Shown: piece after piece, positions 49,011 through 61,217 of the stretch
How positions within the stretch are numbered: position 1 is the stretch's first letter
Layout: each line of letters begins with the position of its first letter
Origin: Rhabditoides inermis
Lineage: Eukaryota > Nematoda > Chromadorea > Rhabditida > Rhabditidae
DNA length: 64,000 bases
Direction: 5' to 3'
NCBI GenBank assembly: GCA_963966185.1
Contig: CAWZYM010000217.1
Coordinates: 1 to 64,000 of the forward strand
Made by a program: the position numbers and the translations under genes
The notes under the pieces: generated by a model
What the model saw: only the letters and a program-made list of their open reading frames with translations
Told to the model about the DNA's origin: nothing
Database searches by the model: none

Positions 49011-51747
49011 TATTGTTTTTTAACACCGTATTGAAAGTCGAGTTATCGCAGTTTCAACAAAGTGTTGAAAGTCGAGTTATCGCAGTTTCAACAAAGTGTT
49101 GAAAGTCGAGTTATTGTTTTTTTAACACCGTATTGAAAGTCGAGTTATCGCAGTTTCAACAAAGTGTTTAAAGTCGAGTTATCGCAGTTTCAACAAAGTG
49201 TTGAATGTCGAGTTGTCGCAGTTTCAACAAAGTGTTGAAAGTCGAGTTATCGCAGTTTCAACCAAGTGTTGAAATTCGAGTTATCGCAGTTTCAACAAAG
49301 TGTTGAAAGTCGAGTCATTGAAGTTTCAACAAAGTGTTGAAAGTCAAGTTATCGCAGTTTCAACAAAGTGTTGAAAGTCGAGTTATCGCAGTTTCAACAA
49401 AATGTTGAAAGTCGAGTTTATGTTTTTTAACACCGTATTGAAAGTCGAGTTATCGCATTTTAAACAAAGTGTTGAAAGTCCAGTTATCGCAGTTTCAACG
49501 AAGTGTTGAAAGTCGAGTTATCGCAGTTTCAACAAAGTGTTGAAAGTCGAGTTATTGTTTTTTTAACACCGTATTGAAAGTCGAGTTATCGCAGTTTCAA
49601 CAAAGTGTTTAAAGTCGAGTTATCGCAGTTTCAACAAAGTGTTGAAAGTCGAGTTATCGTAGGTTCAACAAAGTGTTGAATGTCGAGTTGTCGCAGTTTC
49701 AACAAAGTGTTGAAAGTCGAGTTATCGCAGTTTCAACAAAGTGTTGAAAGTCGAGTTATCGCAGTTTCAACAAAGTGTTGAAAGTCGAGTTATTGTTTGT
49801 TTTTTTAACACCGTATTGAAAGTCGAGTTATCGCAGTTTCAACCAAGTGTTGAAATTCGAAAGTTATCGCAGTTTCAACAAAGTGTTGAAAGTCAAGTTA
49901 TCGCAGTTTCAACAAAGTGTTGAAAGTCGAGTTATTGTTTTTTTAACACCGTATTGAAAGTCGAGTTATCGCAGTTTCAACAAAGTGTTGAAAGTCGAGT
50001 TATCGCAGTTTCAACAAAGTGTTGAAAGTCGAGTTATTGTTTTTTTAACACCGTATTGAAAGTCGAGTTATCGCAGTTTCAACAAAGTGTTTAAAGTCGA
50101 GTTATCGCAGTTTCAACAAAGTGTTGAAAGTCGAGTTATCGTAGGTTCAACAAAGTGTTGAATGTCGAAATGTCGCAGTTTCAACAAAGTGTTGAAAGTC
50201 GAGTTATCGCAGTTTCAACAAAGTGTTGAAAGTCGAGTTATCGCAGTTTCAACAAAGTGTTGAAAGTCGAGATATTGTTTGTTTTTTTAACACCGTATTG
50301 AAAGTCGAGTTATCGCAGTTTCAACAAAGTGTTGAATGTCGAGTTATCGCAGTTTCAACAAAGTGTTGAAAGTCGAGTTATCGCAGTTTCAACAAAGTGT
50401 TGAATGTCGAGTTGTCGCAGTTTCAACAAAGTGTTGAAAGTCGAGTTATCGCAGTTTCAACCAAGTGTTGAAATTCGAGTTATCGCAGTTTCAACAAAGT
50501 GTTGAAAGTCGAGTCATTGAAGTTTCAACAAAGTGTTGAAAGTCAAGTTATCGCAGTTTCAACAAAGTGTTGAAAGTCGAGTTATCGCAGTTTCAACAAA
50601 ATGTTGAAAGTCGAGTTTATGTTTTTTAACACCGTATTGAAAGTCGAGTTATCGCATTTTAAACAAAGTGTTGAAAGTCCAGTTATCGCAGTTTCAACAA
50701 AGTGTTGAAAGTCGAGTTATCGCAGTTTCAACAAAGTGTTGAAAGTCGAGTTATTGTTTTTTTAACACCGTATTGAAAGTCGAGTTATCGCAGTTTCAAC
50801 AAAGTGTTTAAAGTCGAGTTATCGCAGTTTCAACAAAGTGTTGAAAGTCGAGTTATCGTAGGTTCAACAAAGTGTTGAATGTCGAGTTGTCGCAGTTTCA
50901 ACAAAGTGTTGAAAGTCGAGTTATCGCAGTTTCAACAAAGTGTTGAAAGTTGAGTTATCGCAGTTTCAACAAAGTGTTGAAAGTCGAGTTATTGTTTGTT
51001 TTTTTAACACCGTATTGAAAGTCGAGTTATCGCAGTTTCAACCAAGTGTTGAAATTCGAAAGTTATCGCAGTTTCAACAAAGTGTTGAAAGTCAAGTTAT
51101 CGCAGTTTCAACAAAGTGTTGAAAGTCGAGTTATTGTTTTTTTAACACCGTATTGAAAGTCGAGTTATCGCAGTTTCAACAAAGCGTTTAAAGTCGAGTT
51201 ATCGCAGTTTCAACAAAGTGTTGAAAGTCGAGTTATTGTTTTTTTAACACCGTATTGAAAGTCGAGTTATCGCAGTTTCAACAAAGTGTTTAAAGTCGAG
51301 TTATCGCAGTTTCAACAAAGTGTTGAAAGTCGAGTTATCGCAGTTTCAACAAAGTGTTGAATGTCGAGTTGTCGCAGTTTCAACAAAGTGTTGAAAGTCG
51401 AGTTATCGCAGTTTCAACCAAGTGTTGAAATTCGAGTTATCGCAGTTTCAACAAAGTGTTGAAAGTCGAGTCATTGAAGTTTCAACAAAGTGTTAAAAGT
51501 CAAGTTATCGCAGTTTCAACAAAGTGTTGAAAGTCGAGTTATCGCAGTTTCAACAAAATGTTGAAAGTCGAGTTTATGTTTTTTAACACCGTATTGAAAG
51601 TCGAGTTATCGCATTTTAAACAAAGTGTTGAAAGTCCAGTTATCGCAGTTTCAACAAAGTGTTGAGAGTCGAGTTATCGCAGTTTCAACAAAGTGTTGAA
51701 AGTCGAGTTATTGTTTTTTTAACACCGTATTGAAAGTCGAGTTATCG

Positions 51748-54700
51748 CAGTTTCAACAAAGTGTTTAAAGTCGAGTTATCGCAGTTTCAACAAAGTGTTG
51801 AAAGTCGAGTTATCGTAGGTTCAACAAAGTGTTGAATGTCGAGTTGTCGCAGTTTCAACAAAGTGTTGAAAGTCGAGTTATCGCAGTTTCAACAAAGTGT
51901 TGAAAGTCGAGTTATCGCAGTTTCAACAAAGTGTTGAAAGTCGAGTTATTGTTTGTTTTTTTAACACCGTATTGAAAGTCGAGTTATCGCAGTTTCAACC
52001 AAGTGTTGAAATTCGAAAGTTATCGCAGTTTCAACAAAGTGTTGAAAGTCAAGTTATCGCAGTTTCAACAAAGTGTTGAAAGTCAAGTTATCGCAGTTTC
52101 AACAAAGTGTTGAAAGTCGAGTTATTGTTTTTTTAACACCGTATTGAAAGTCGAGTTATCGCAGTTTCAACAAAGTGTTGAAAGTCGAGTTATCGCAGTT
52201 TCAACAAAGTGTTGAAAGTCGAGTTATTGTTTTTTTAACACCGTATTGAAAGTCGAGTTATCGCAGTTTCAACAAAGTGTTGAAAGTCGAGTTATCGCAG
52301 TTTCAACAAAGTGTTGAATGTCGAGTTATTGTTTTTTTAACACCGTATTGAAAGTCGAGTTATCGCAGTTTCAACAAAGTGTTGAAATTCGAGTTATCGT
52401 AGGTTCAACAAAGTGTTGAATGTCGAGTTGTCGCAGTTTCAACAAAGTGTTGAAAGTCGAGTTATCGCAGTTTCAACAAAGTGTTGAAAGTCGAGTTATC
52501 GCAGTTTCAACAAAGTGTTGAAAGTCGAGTTATTGTTTGTTTTTTTAACACCGTATTGAAAGTCGAGTTATCGCAGTTTCAACAAAGTGTTGAATGTCGA
52601 GTTATCGCAGTTTCAACAAAGTGTTGAAAGTCGAGTTATCGCAGTTTCAACAAAGTGTTGAATGTCGAGTTATCGCAGTTTCAACAAAGTGTTGAAAGTC
52701 GAGTTATCGCAGTTTCAACAAAGTGTTGAAAGTCGAGTTATCGTAGGTTCAACAAAGTGTGGAAAGTCGAGTTATCGCAGTTTCAACAATGTGTTGAAAG
52801 TCGAGTTATCGCAGTTTCAACAAAGTGTTGAATGTCGAGTTGTCGCAGTTTCAACAAAGTGTTGAAAGTCGAGTTATCGCAGTTTCAACCGAGTGTTGAA
52901 TGTCGAGTTGTCGCAGTTTCAACAAAGTGTTGAAAGTCGAGTTATCGCAGTTTCAACCAAGTGTTGAAATTCGAGTTATCGCAGTTTCAACAAAGTGTTG
53001 AAAGTCGAGTCATTGAAGTTTCAACAAAGTGTTGAAAGTCAAGTTATCGCAGTTTCAACAAAGTGTTGAAAGTCGAGTTATCGCAGTTTCAACAAAATGT
53101 TGAAAGTCGAGTTTATGTTTTTTAACACCGTATTGAAAGTCGAGTTATCGCATTTTAAACAAAGTGTTGAAAGTCCAGTTATCGCAGTTTCAACAAAGTG
53201 TTGAAAGTCGAGTTGTCGCAGTTTCAACAAAGTGTTGAAAGTCGAGTTATCGCAGTTTCAACCAAGTGTTGAAATTCGAGTTATCGCAGTTTCAACAAAG
53301 TGTTGAAAGTCGAGTCATTGAAGTTTCAACAAAGTGTTGAAAGTCAAGTTATCGCAGTTTCAACAAAGTGTTGAAAGTCGAGTTATCGCAGTTTCAACAA
53401 AATGTTGAAAGTCGAGTTTATGTTTTTTAACACCGTATTGAAAGTCAAGTTATCGCAGTTTCAACAAAGTGTTGAAAGTCCAGTTATCGCAGTTTCAACA
53501 AAGTGTTGAAAGTCGAGTTATCGCAGTTTCAACAAAGTGTTGAAAGTCGAGTTATTGTTTTTTTAACACCGTATTGAAAGTCGAGTTATCGCAGTTTCAA
53601 CAAAGTGTTTAAAGTCGAGTTATCGCAGTTTCAACAAAGTGTTGAAAGTCGAGTTATCGTAGGTTCAACAAAGTGTTGAATGTCGAGTTGTCGCAGTTTC
53701 AACAAAGTGTTGAAAGTCGAGTTATCGCAGTTTCAACAAAGTGTTGAAAGTCGAGTTATCGCAGTTTCAACAAAGTGTTGAAAGTCGAGTTATTGTTTGT
53801 TTTTTTAACACCGTATTGAAAGTCGAGTTATCGCAGTTTCAACCAAGTGTTGAAATTCGAAAGTTATCGCAGTTTCAACAAAGTGTTGAAAGTCAAGTTA
53901 TCGCAGTTTCAACAAAGTGTTGAAAGTCGAGTTATTGTTTTTTTAACACCGTATTGAAAGTCGAGTTATCGCAGTTTCAACAAAGTGTTGAAAGTCGAGT
54001 TATCGCAGTTTCAACAAAGTGTTGAAAGTCGAGTTATTGTTTTTTTAACACCGTATTGAAAGTCGAGTTATCGCAGTTTCAACAAAGTGTTTAAAGTCGA
54101 GTTATCGCAGTTTCAACAAAGTGTTGAAAGTCGAGTTATCGTAGGTTCAACAAAGTGTTGAATGTCGAGTTGTCGCAGTTTCAACAAAGTGTTGAAAGTC
54201 GAGTTATCGCAGTTTCAACAAAGTGTTGAAAGTCGAGTTATCGCAGTTTCAACAAAGTGTTGAAAGTCGAGTTATTGTTTTTTTTTTAACACCGTATTGA
54301 AAGTCGAGTTATCGCAGTTTCAACAAAGTGTTGAATGTCGAGTTATCGCAGTTTCAACAAAGTGTTGAAAGTCGAGTTATCGCAGTTTCAACCAAGTGTT
54401 GAAATTCGAGTTATCGCAGTTTCAACAAAGTGTTGAAAGTCGAGTCATTGAAGTTTCAACAAAGTGTTGAAAGTCAAGTTATCGCAGTTTCAACAAAGTG
54501 TTGAAAGTCGAGTTATCGCAGTTTCAACAAAATGTTGAAAGTCGAGTTTATGTTTTTTAACACCGTATTGAAAGTCGAGTTATCGCATTTTAAACAAAGT
54601 GTTGAAAGTCCAGTTATCGCAGTTTCAACAAAGTGTTGAAAGTCGAGTTATCGCAGTTTCAACAAAGTGTTGAAAGACGAGTTATTGTTTTTTTAACACC

Positions 54701-56019
54701 GTATTGAAAGTCGAGTTATCGCAGTTTCAACAAAGTGTTTAAAGTCGAGTTATCGCAGTTTCAACAAAGTGTTGAAAGTCGAGTTATCGTAGGTTCAACA
54801 AAGTGTTGAATGTCGAGTTGTCGCAGTTTCAACAAAGTGTTGAAAGTCGAGTTATCGCAGTTTCCACAAAGTGTTGAAAGTCGAGTTATCGCAGTTTCAA
54901 CAAAGTGTTGAAAGTCGAGTTATTGTTTGTTTTTTTAACACCGTATTGAAAGTCGAGTTATCGCAGTTTCAACCAAGTGTTGAAATTCGAAAGTTATCGC
55001 AGTTTCAACAAAGTGTTGAAAGTCAAGTTATCGCAGTTTCAACAAAGTGTTGAAAGTCGAGTTATTGTTTTTTTAACACCGTATTGAAAGTCGAGTTATC
55101 GCAGTTTCAACAAAGTGTTGAAAGTCGAGTTATCGCAGTTTCAACAAAGTGTTGAAAGTCGAGTTATTGTTTTTTTAACACCGTATTGAAAGTCGAGTTA
55201 TCGCAGTTTCAACAAAGTGTTTAAAGTCGAGTTATCGCAGTTTCAACAAAGTGTTGAATGTCGAGTTGTCGCAGTTTCAACAAAGTGTTGAAAGTCGAGT
55301 TATCGCAGTTTCAACCAAGTGTTGAAATTCGAGTTATCGCAGTTTCAACAAAGTGTTGAAAGTCGAGTCATTGAAGTTTCAACAAAGTGTTGAAAGTCAA
55401 GTTATCGCAGTTTCAACAAAGTGTTGAAAGTCGAGTTATCGCAGTTTCAACAAAATGTTGAAAGTCGAGTTTATGTTTTTTAACACCGTATTGAAAGTCG
55501 AGTTATCGCATTTTAAACAAAGTGTTGAAAGTCCAGTTATCGCAGTTTCAACAAAGTGTTGAAAGTCGAGTTATCGCAGTTTCAACAAAGTGTTGAAAGT
55601 CGAGTTATTGTTTTTTAACACCGTATTGAAAGTCGAGTTATCGCAGTTTCAACAAAGTGTTTAAAGTCGAGTTATCGCAGTTTCAACAAAGTGTTGAAAG
55701 TCGAGTTATCGTAGGTTCAACAAAGTGTTGAATGTCGAGTTGTCGCAGTTTCAACAAAGTGTTGAAAGTCGAGTTATCGCAGTTTCAACAAAGTGTTGAA
55801 AGTCGAGTTATCGCAGTTTCAACAAAGTGTTGAAAGTCGAGTTATTGTTTGTTTTTTTAACACCGTATTGAAAGTCGAGTTATCGCAGTTTCAACCAAGT
55901 GTTGAAATTCGAAAGTTATCGCAGTTTCAACAAAGTGTTGAAAGTCAAGTTATCGCAGTTTCAACAAAGTGTTGAAAGTCGAGTTATTGTTTTTTTAACA
56001 CCGTATTGAAAGTCGAGTT
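51748..56019 (+). repeat. Satellite B, HOR mosaic
   Basis: All sequence is B monomers. Several HOR classes follow each other: the GTGTGGAAAG/CAACAATGTG/CAACCGAGTG run near 52755-52890, a 1130-bp unit at 53741-54870 and a 922-bp unit at 54871-55792. A ten-T monomer near 54277 is a 37-bp derivative of the 38-bp form, probably formed by loss of the G inside the T-run. GAAAGACGAG near 54670 is a marker shared with 58471 and 61070. Confidence 0.8.
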
Positions 56020-58618
56020 ATCGCAGTTTCAACAAAGTGTTGAAAGTCGAGTTATCGCAGTTTCAACAAAGTGTTGAAAGTCGAGTTATTGTTTTTTTAA
56101 CACCGTATTGAAAGTCGAGTTATCGCAGTTTCAACAAAGTGTTTAAAGTCGAGTTATCGCAGTTTCAACAAAGTGTTGAAAGTCGAGTTATCGTAGGTTC
56201 AACAAAGTGTTGAATGTCGAGTTGTCGCAGTTTCAACAAAGTGTTGAAAGTCGAGTTATCGCAGTTTCAACAAAGTGTTGAAAGTCGAGTTATCGCAGTT
56301 TCAACAAAGTGTTGAAAGTCGAGTTATTGTTTGTTTTTTTAACACCGTATTGAAAGTCGAGTTATCGCAGTTTCAACAAAGTGTTGAATGTCGAGTTATC
56401 GCAGTTTCAACAAAGTGTTGAAAGTCGAGTTATCGCAGTTTCAACAAAGTGTTGAATGTCGAGTTATCGCAGTTTCAACAAAGTGTTGAAAGTCGAGTTA
56501 TCGCAGTTTCAACAAAGTGTTGAAAGTCGAGTTATCGTAGGTTCAACAAAGTGTGGAAAGTCGAGTTATCGCAGTTTCAACAAAGTGTTTAAAGTCGAGT
56601 TATCGCAGTTTCAACAAAGTGTTGAATGTCGAGTTGTCGCAGTTTCAACAAAGTGTTGAAAGTCGAGTTATCGCAGTTTCAACCAAGTGTTGAAATTCGA
56701 GTTATCGCAGTTTCAACAAAGTGTTGAAAGTCGAGTCATTGAAGTTTCAACAAAGTGTTGAAAGTCAAGTTATCGCAGTTTCAACAAAGTGTTGAAAGTC
56801 GAGTTATCGCAGTTTCAACAAAATGTTGAAAGTCGAGTTTATGTTTTTTAACACCGTATTGAAAGTCGAGTTATCGCATTTTAAACAAAGTGTTGAAAGT
56901 CCAGTTATCGCAGTTTCAACAAAGTGTTGAAAGTCGAGTTATCGCAGTTTCAACAAAGTGTTGAAAGTCGAGTTATTGTTTTTTTAACACCGTATTGAAA
57001 GTCGAGTTATCGCAGTTTCAACAAAGTGTTTAAAGTCGAGTTATCGCAGTTTCAACAAAGTGTTGAAAGTCGAGTTATCGTAGGTTCAACAAAGTGTTGA
57101 ATGTCGAGTTGTCGCAGTTTCAACAAAGTGTTGAAAGTCGAGTTATCGCAGTTTCAACAAAGTGTTGAAAGTCGAGTTATCGCAGTTTCAACAAAGTGTT
57201 GAAAGTCGAGTTATTGTTTGTTTTTTTAACACCGTATTGAAAGTCAAGTTATCGCAGTTTCAACAAAGTGTTGAAAGTCCAGTTATCGCAGTTTCAACAA
57301 AGTGTTGAAAGTCGAGTTATCGCAGTTTTAACAAAGTGTTGAAAGTCGAGTTATTGTTTTTTTAACACCGTATTGAAAGTCGAGTTATCGCAGTTTCAAC
57401 AAAGTGTTTAAAGTCGAGTTATCGCAGTTTCAACAAAGTGTTGAAAGTCGAGTTATCGTAGGTTCAACAAAGTGTTGAATGTCGAGTTGTCGCAGTTTCA
57501 ACAAAGTGTTGAAAGTCGAGTTATCGCAGTTTCAACAAAGTGTTGAAAGTCGAGTTATCGCAGTTTCAACAAAGTGTTGAAAGTCGAGTTATTGTTTGTT
57601 TTTTTAACACCGTATTGAAAGTCGAGTTATCGCAGTTTCAACCAAGTGTTGAAATTCGAAAGTTATCGCAGTTTCAACAAAGTGTTGAAAGTCAAGTTAT
57701 CGCAGTTTCAACAAAGTGTTGAAAGTCGAGTTATTGTTTTTTTAACACCGTATTGAAAGTCGAGTTATCGCAGTTTCAACAAAGTGTTGAAAGTCGAGTT
57801 ATCGCAGTTTCAACAAAGTGTTGAAAGTCGAGTTATTGTTTATTAACACCGTATTGAAAGTCGAGTTATCGCAGTTTCAACAAAGTGTTTAAAGTCGAGT
57901 TATCGCAGTTTCAACAAAGTGTTGAAAGTCGAGTTATCGTAGGTTCAACAAAGTGTTGAATGTCGAGTTGTCGCAGTTTCAACAAAGTGTTGAAAGTCGA
58001 GTTATCGCAGTTTCAACAAAGTGTTGAAAGTCGAGTTATCGCAGTTTCAACAAAGTGTTGAAAGTCGAGTTATTGTTTGTTTTTTTAACACCGTATTGAA
58101 AGTCGAGTTATCGCAGTTTCAACAAAGTGTTGAATGTCGAGTTATCGCAGTTTCAACAAAGTGTTGAAAGTCGAGTTATCGCAGTTTCAACCAAGTGTTG
58201 AAATTCGAGTTATCGCAGTTTCAACAAAGTGTTGAAAGTCGAGTCATTGAAGTTTCAACAAAGTGTTGAAAGTCAAGTTATCGCAGTTTCAACAAAGTGT
58301 TGAAAGTCGAGTTATCGCAGTTTCAACAAAATGTTGAAAGTCGAGTTTATGTTTTTTAACACCGTATTGAAAGTCGAGTTATCGCATTTTAAACAAAGTG
58401 TTGAAAGTCCAGTTATCGCAGTTTCAACAAAGTGTTGAAAGTCGAGTTATCGCAGTTTCAACAAAGTGTTGAAAGACGAGTTATTGTTTTTTTAACACCG
58501 TATTGAAAGTCGAGTTATCGCAGTTTCAACAAAGTGTTTAAAGTCGAGTTATCGCAGTTTCAACAAAGTGTTGAAAGTCGAGTTATCGTAGGTTCAACAA
58601 AGTGTTGAATGTCGAGTT
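56020..58618 (+). repeat. Copy 1 of a 2599-bp tandem duplication in satellite B
   Basis: This is followed directly by a second copy. Shared rare markers are the GTGTGGAAAG run followed by GTGTTTAAAG (56550, 59149) and GAAAGACGAG (58471, 61070). Only one substitution (57842 A versus 60441 T) and a single-T length difference at the very end (58481 versus 61080) were found. Confidence 0.87.
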
Positions 58619-61217
58619 GTCGCAGTTTCAACAAAGTGTTGAAAGTCGAGTTATCGCAGTTTCAACAAAGTGTTGAAAGTCGAGTTATTGTTTTTTTAAC
58701 ACCGTATTGAAAGTCGAGTTATCGCAGTTTCAACAAAGTGTTTAAAGTCGAGTTATCGCAGTTTCAACAAAGTGTTGAAAGTCGAGTTATCGTAGGTTCA
58801 ACAAAGTGTTGAATGTCGAGTTGTCGCAGTTTCAACAAAGTGTTGAAAGTCGAGTTATCGCAGTTTCAACAAAGTGTTGAAAGTCGAGTTATCGCAGTTT
58901 CAACAAAGTGTTGAAAGTCGAGTTATTGTTTGTTTTTTTAACACCGTATTGAAAGTCGAGTTATCGCAGTTTCAACAAAGTGTTGAATGTCGAGTTATCG
59001 CAGTTTCAACAAAGTGTTGAAAGTCGAGTTATCGCAGTTTCAACAAAGTGTTGAATGTCGAGTTATCGCAGTTTCAACAAAGTGTTGAAAGTCGAGTTAT
59101 CGCAGTTTCAACAAAGTGTTGAAAGTCGAGTTATCGTAGGTTCAACAAAGTGTGGAAAGTCGAGTTATCGCAGTTTCAACAAAGTGTTTAAAGTCGAGTT
59201 ATCGCAGTTTCAACAAAGTGTTGAATGTCGAGTTGTCGCAGTTTCAACAAAGTGTTGAAAGTCGAGTTATCGCAGTTTCAACCAAGTGTTGAAATTCGAG
59301 TTATCGCAGTTTCAACAAAGTGTTGAAAGTCGAGTCATTGAAGTTTCAACAAAGTGTTGAAAGTCAAGTTATCGCAGTTTCAACAAAGTGTTGAAAGTCG
59401 AGTTATCGCAGTTTCAACAAAATGTTGAAAGTCGAGTTTATGTTTTTTAACACCGTATTGAAAGTCGAGTTATCGCATTTTAAACAAAGTGTTGAAAGTC
59501 CAGTTATCGCAGTTTCAACAAAGTGTTGAAAGTCGAGTTATCGCAGTTTCAACAAAGTGTTGAAAGTCGAGTTATTGTTTTTTTAACACCGTATTGAAAG
59601 TCGAGTTATCGCAGTTTCAACAAAGTGTTTAAAGTCGAGTTATCGCAGTTTCAACAAAGTGTTGAAAGTCGAGTTATCGTAGGTTCAACAAAGTGTTGAA
59701 TGTCGAGTTGTCGCAGTTTCAACAAAGTGTTGAAAGTCGAGTTATCGCAGTTTCAACAAAGTGTTGAAAGTCGAGTTATCGCAGTTTCAACAAAGTGTTG
59801 AAAGTCGAGTTATTGTTTGTTTTTTTAACACCGTATTGAAAGTCAAGTTATCGCAGTTTCAACAAAGTGTTGAAAGTCCAGTTATCGCAGTTTCAACAAA
59901 GTGTTGAAAGTCGAGTTATCGCAGTTTCAACAAAGTGTTGAAAGTCGAGTTATTGTTTTTTTAACACCGTATTGAAAGTCGAGTTATCGCAGTTTCAACA
60001 AAGTGTTTAAAGTCGAGTTATCGCAGTTTCAACAAAGTGTTGAAAGTCGAGTTATCGTAGGTTCAACAAAGTGTTGAATGTCGAGTTGTCGCAGTTTCAA
60101 CAAAGTGTTGAAAGTCGAGTTATCGCAGTTTCAACAAAGTGTTGAAAGTCGAGTTATCGCAGTTTCAACAAAGTGTTGAAAGTCGAGTTATTGTTTGTTT
60201 TTTTAACACCGTATTGAAAGTCGAGTTATCGCAGTTTCAACCAAGTGTTGAAATTCGAAAGTTATCGCAGTTTCAACAAAGTGTTGAAAGTCAAGTTATC
60301 GCAGTTTCAACAAAGTGTTGAAAGTCGAGTTATTGTTTTTTTAACACCGTATTGAAAGTCGAGTTATCGCAGTTTCAACAAAGTGTTGAAAGTCGAGTTA
60401 TCGCAGTTTCAACAAAGTGTTGAAAGTCGAGTTATTGTTTTTTAACACCGTATTGAAAGTCGAGTTATCGCAGTTTCAACAAAGTGTTTAAAGTCGAGTT
60501 ATCGCAGTTTCAACAAAGTGTTGAAAGTCGAGTTATCGTAGGTTCAACAAAGTGTTGAATGTCGAGTTGTCGCAGTTTCAACAAAGTGTTGAAAGTCGAG
60601 TTATCGCAGTTTCAACAAAGTGTTGAAAGTCGAGTTATCGCAGTTTCAACAAAGTGTTGAAAGTCGAGTTATTGTTTGTTTTTTTAACACCGTATTGAAA
60701 GTCGAGTTATCGCAGTTTCAACAAAGTGTTGAATGTCGAGTTATCGCAGTTTCAACAAAGTGTTGAAAGTCGAGTTATCGCAGTTTCAACCAAGTGTTGA
60801 AATTCGAGTTATCGCAGTTTCAACAAAGTGTTGAAAGTCGAGTCATTGAAGTTTCAACAAAGTGTTGAAAGTCAAGTTATCGCAGTTTCAACAAAGTGTT
60901 GAAAGTCGAGTTATCGCAGTTTCAACAAAATGTTGAAAGTCGAGTTTATGTTTTTTAACACCGTATTGAAAGTCGAGTTATCGCATTTTAAACAAAGTGT
61001 TGAAAGTCCAGTTATCGCAGTTTCAACAAAGTGTTGAAAGTCGAGTTATCGCAGTTTCAACAAAGTGTTGAAAGACGAGTTATTGTTTTTTAACACCGTA
61101 TTGAAAGTCGAGTTATCGCAGTTTCAACAAAGTGTTTAAAGTCGAGTTATCGCAGTTTCAACAAAGTGTTGAAAGTCGAGTTATCGTAGGTTCAACAAAG
61201 TGTTGAATGTCGAGTTG
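58619..61217 (+). repeat. Copy 2 of the 2599-bp tandem duplication in satellite B
   Basis: This abuts copy 1 with no spacer. Similarity to the sequence after copy 1 continues to about 61278. Its near identity to 56020-58618 over 2.6 kb indicates one of the youngest duplications in the window. Confidence 0.87.

Noticed and set aside
41449..59258. 67-codon ATG-initiated open frames at 41449, 45001, 52662, 56456 and 59055
   Set aside because: They are open only because TGTTGA is mutated to TGTGGA in one monomer. The equivalent copy near 62372 is broken by a 1-bp insertion. The peptide is just a translation of 34-bp repeats.
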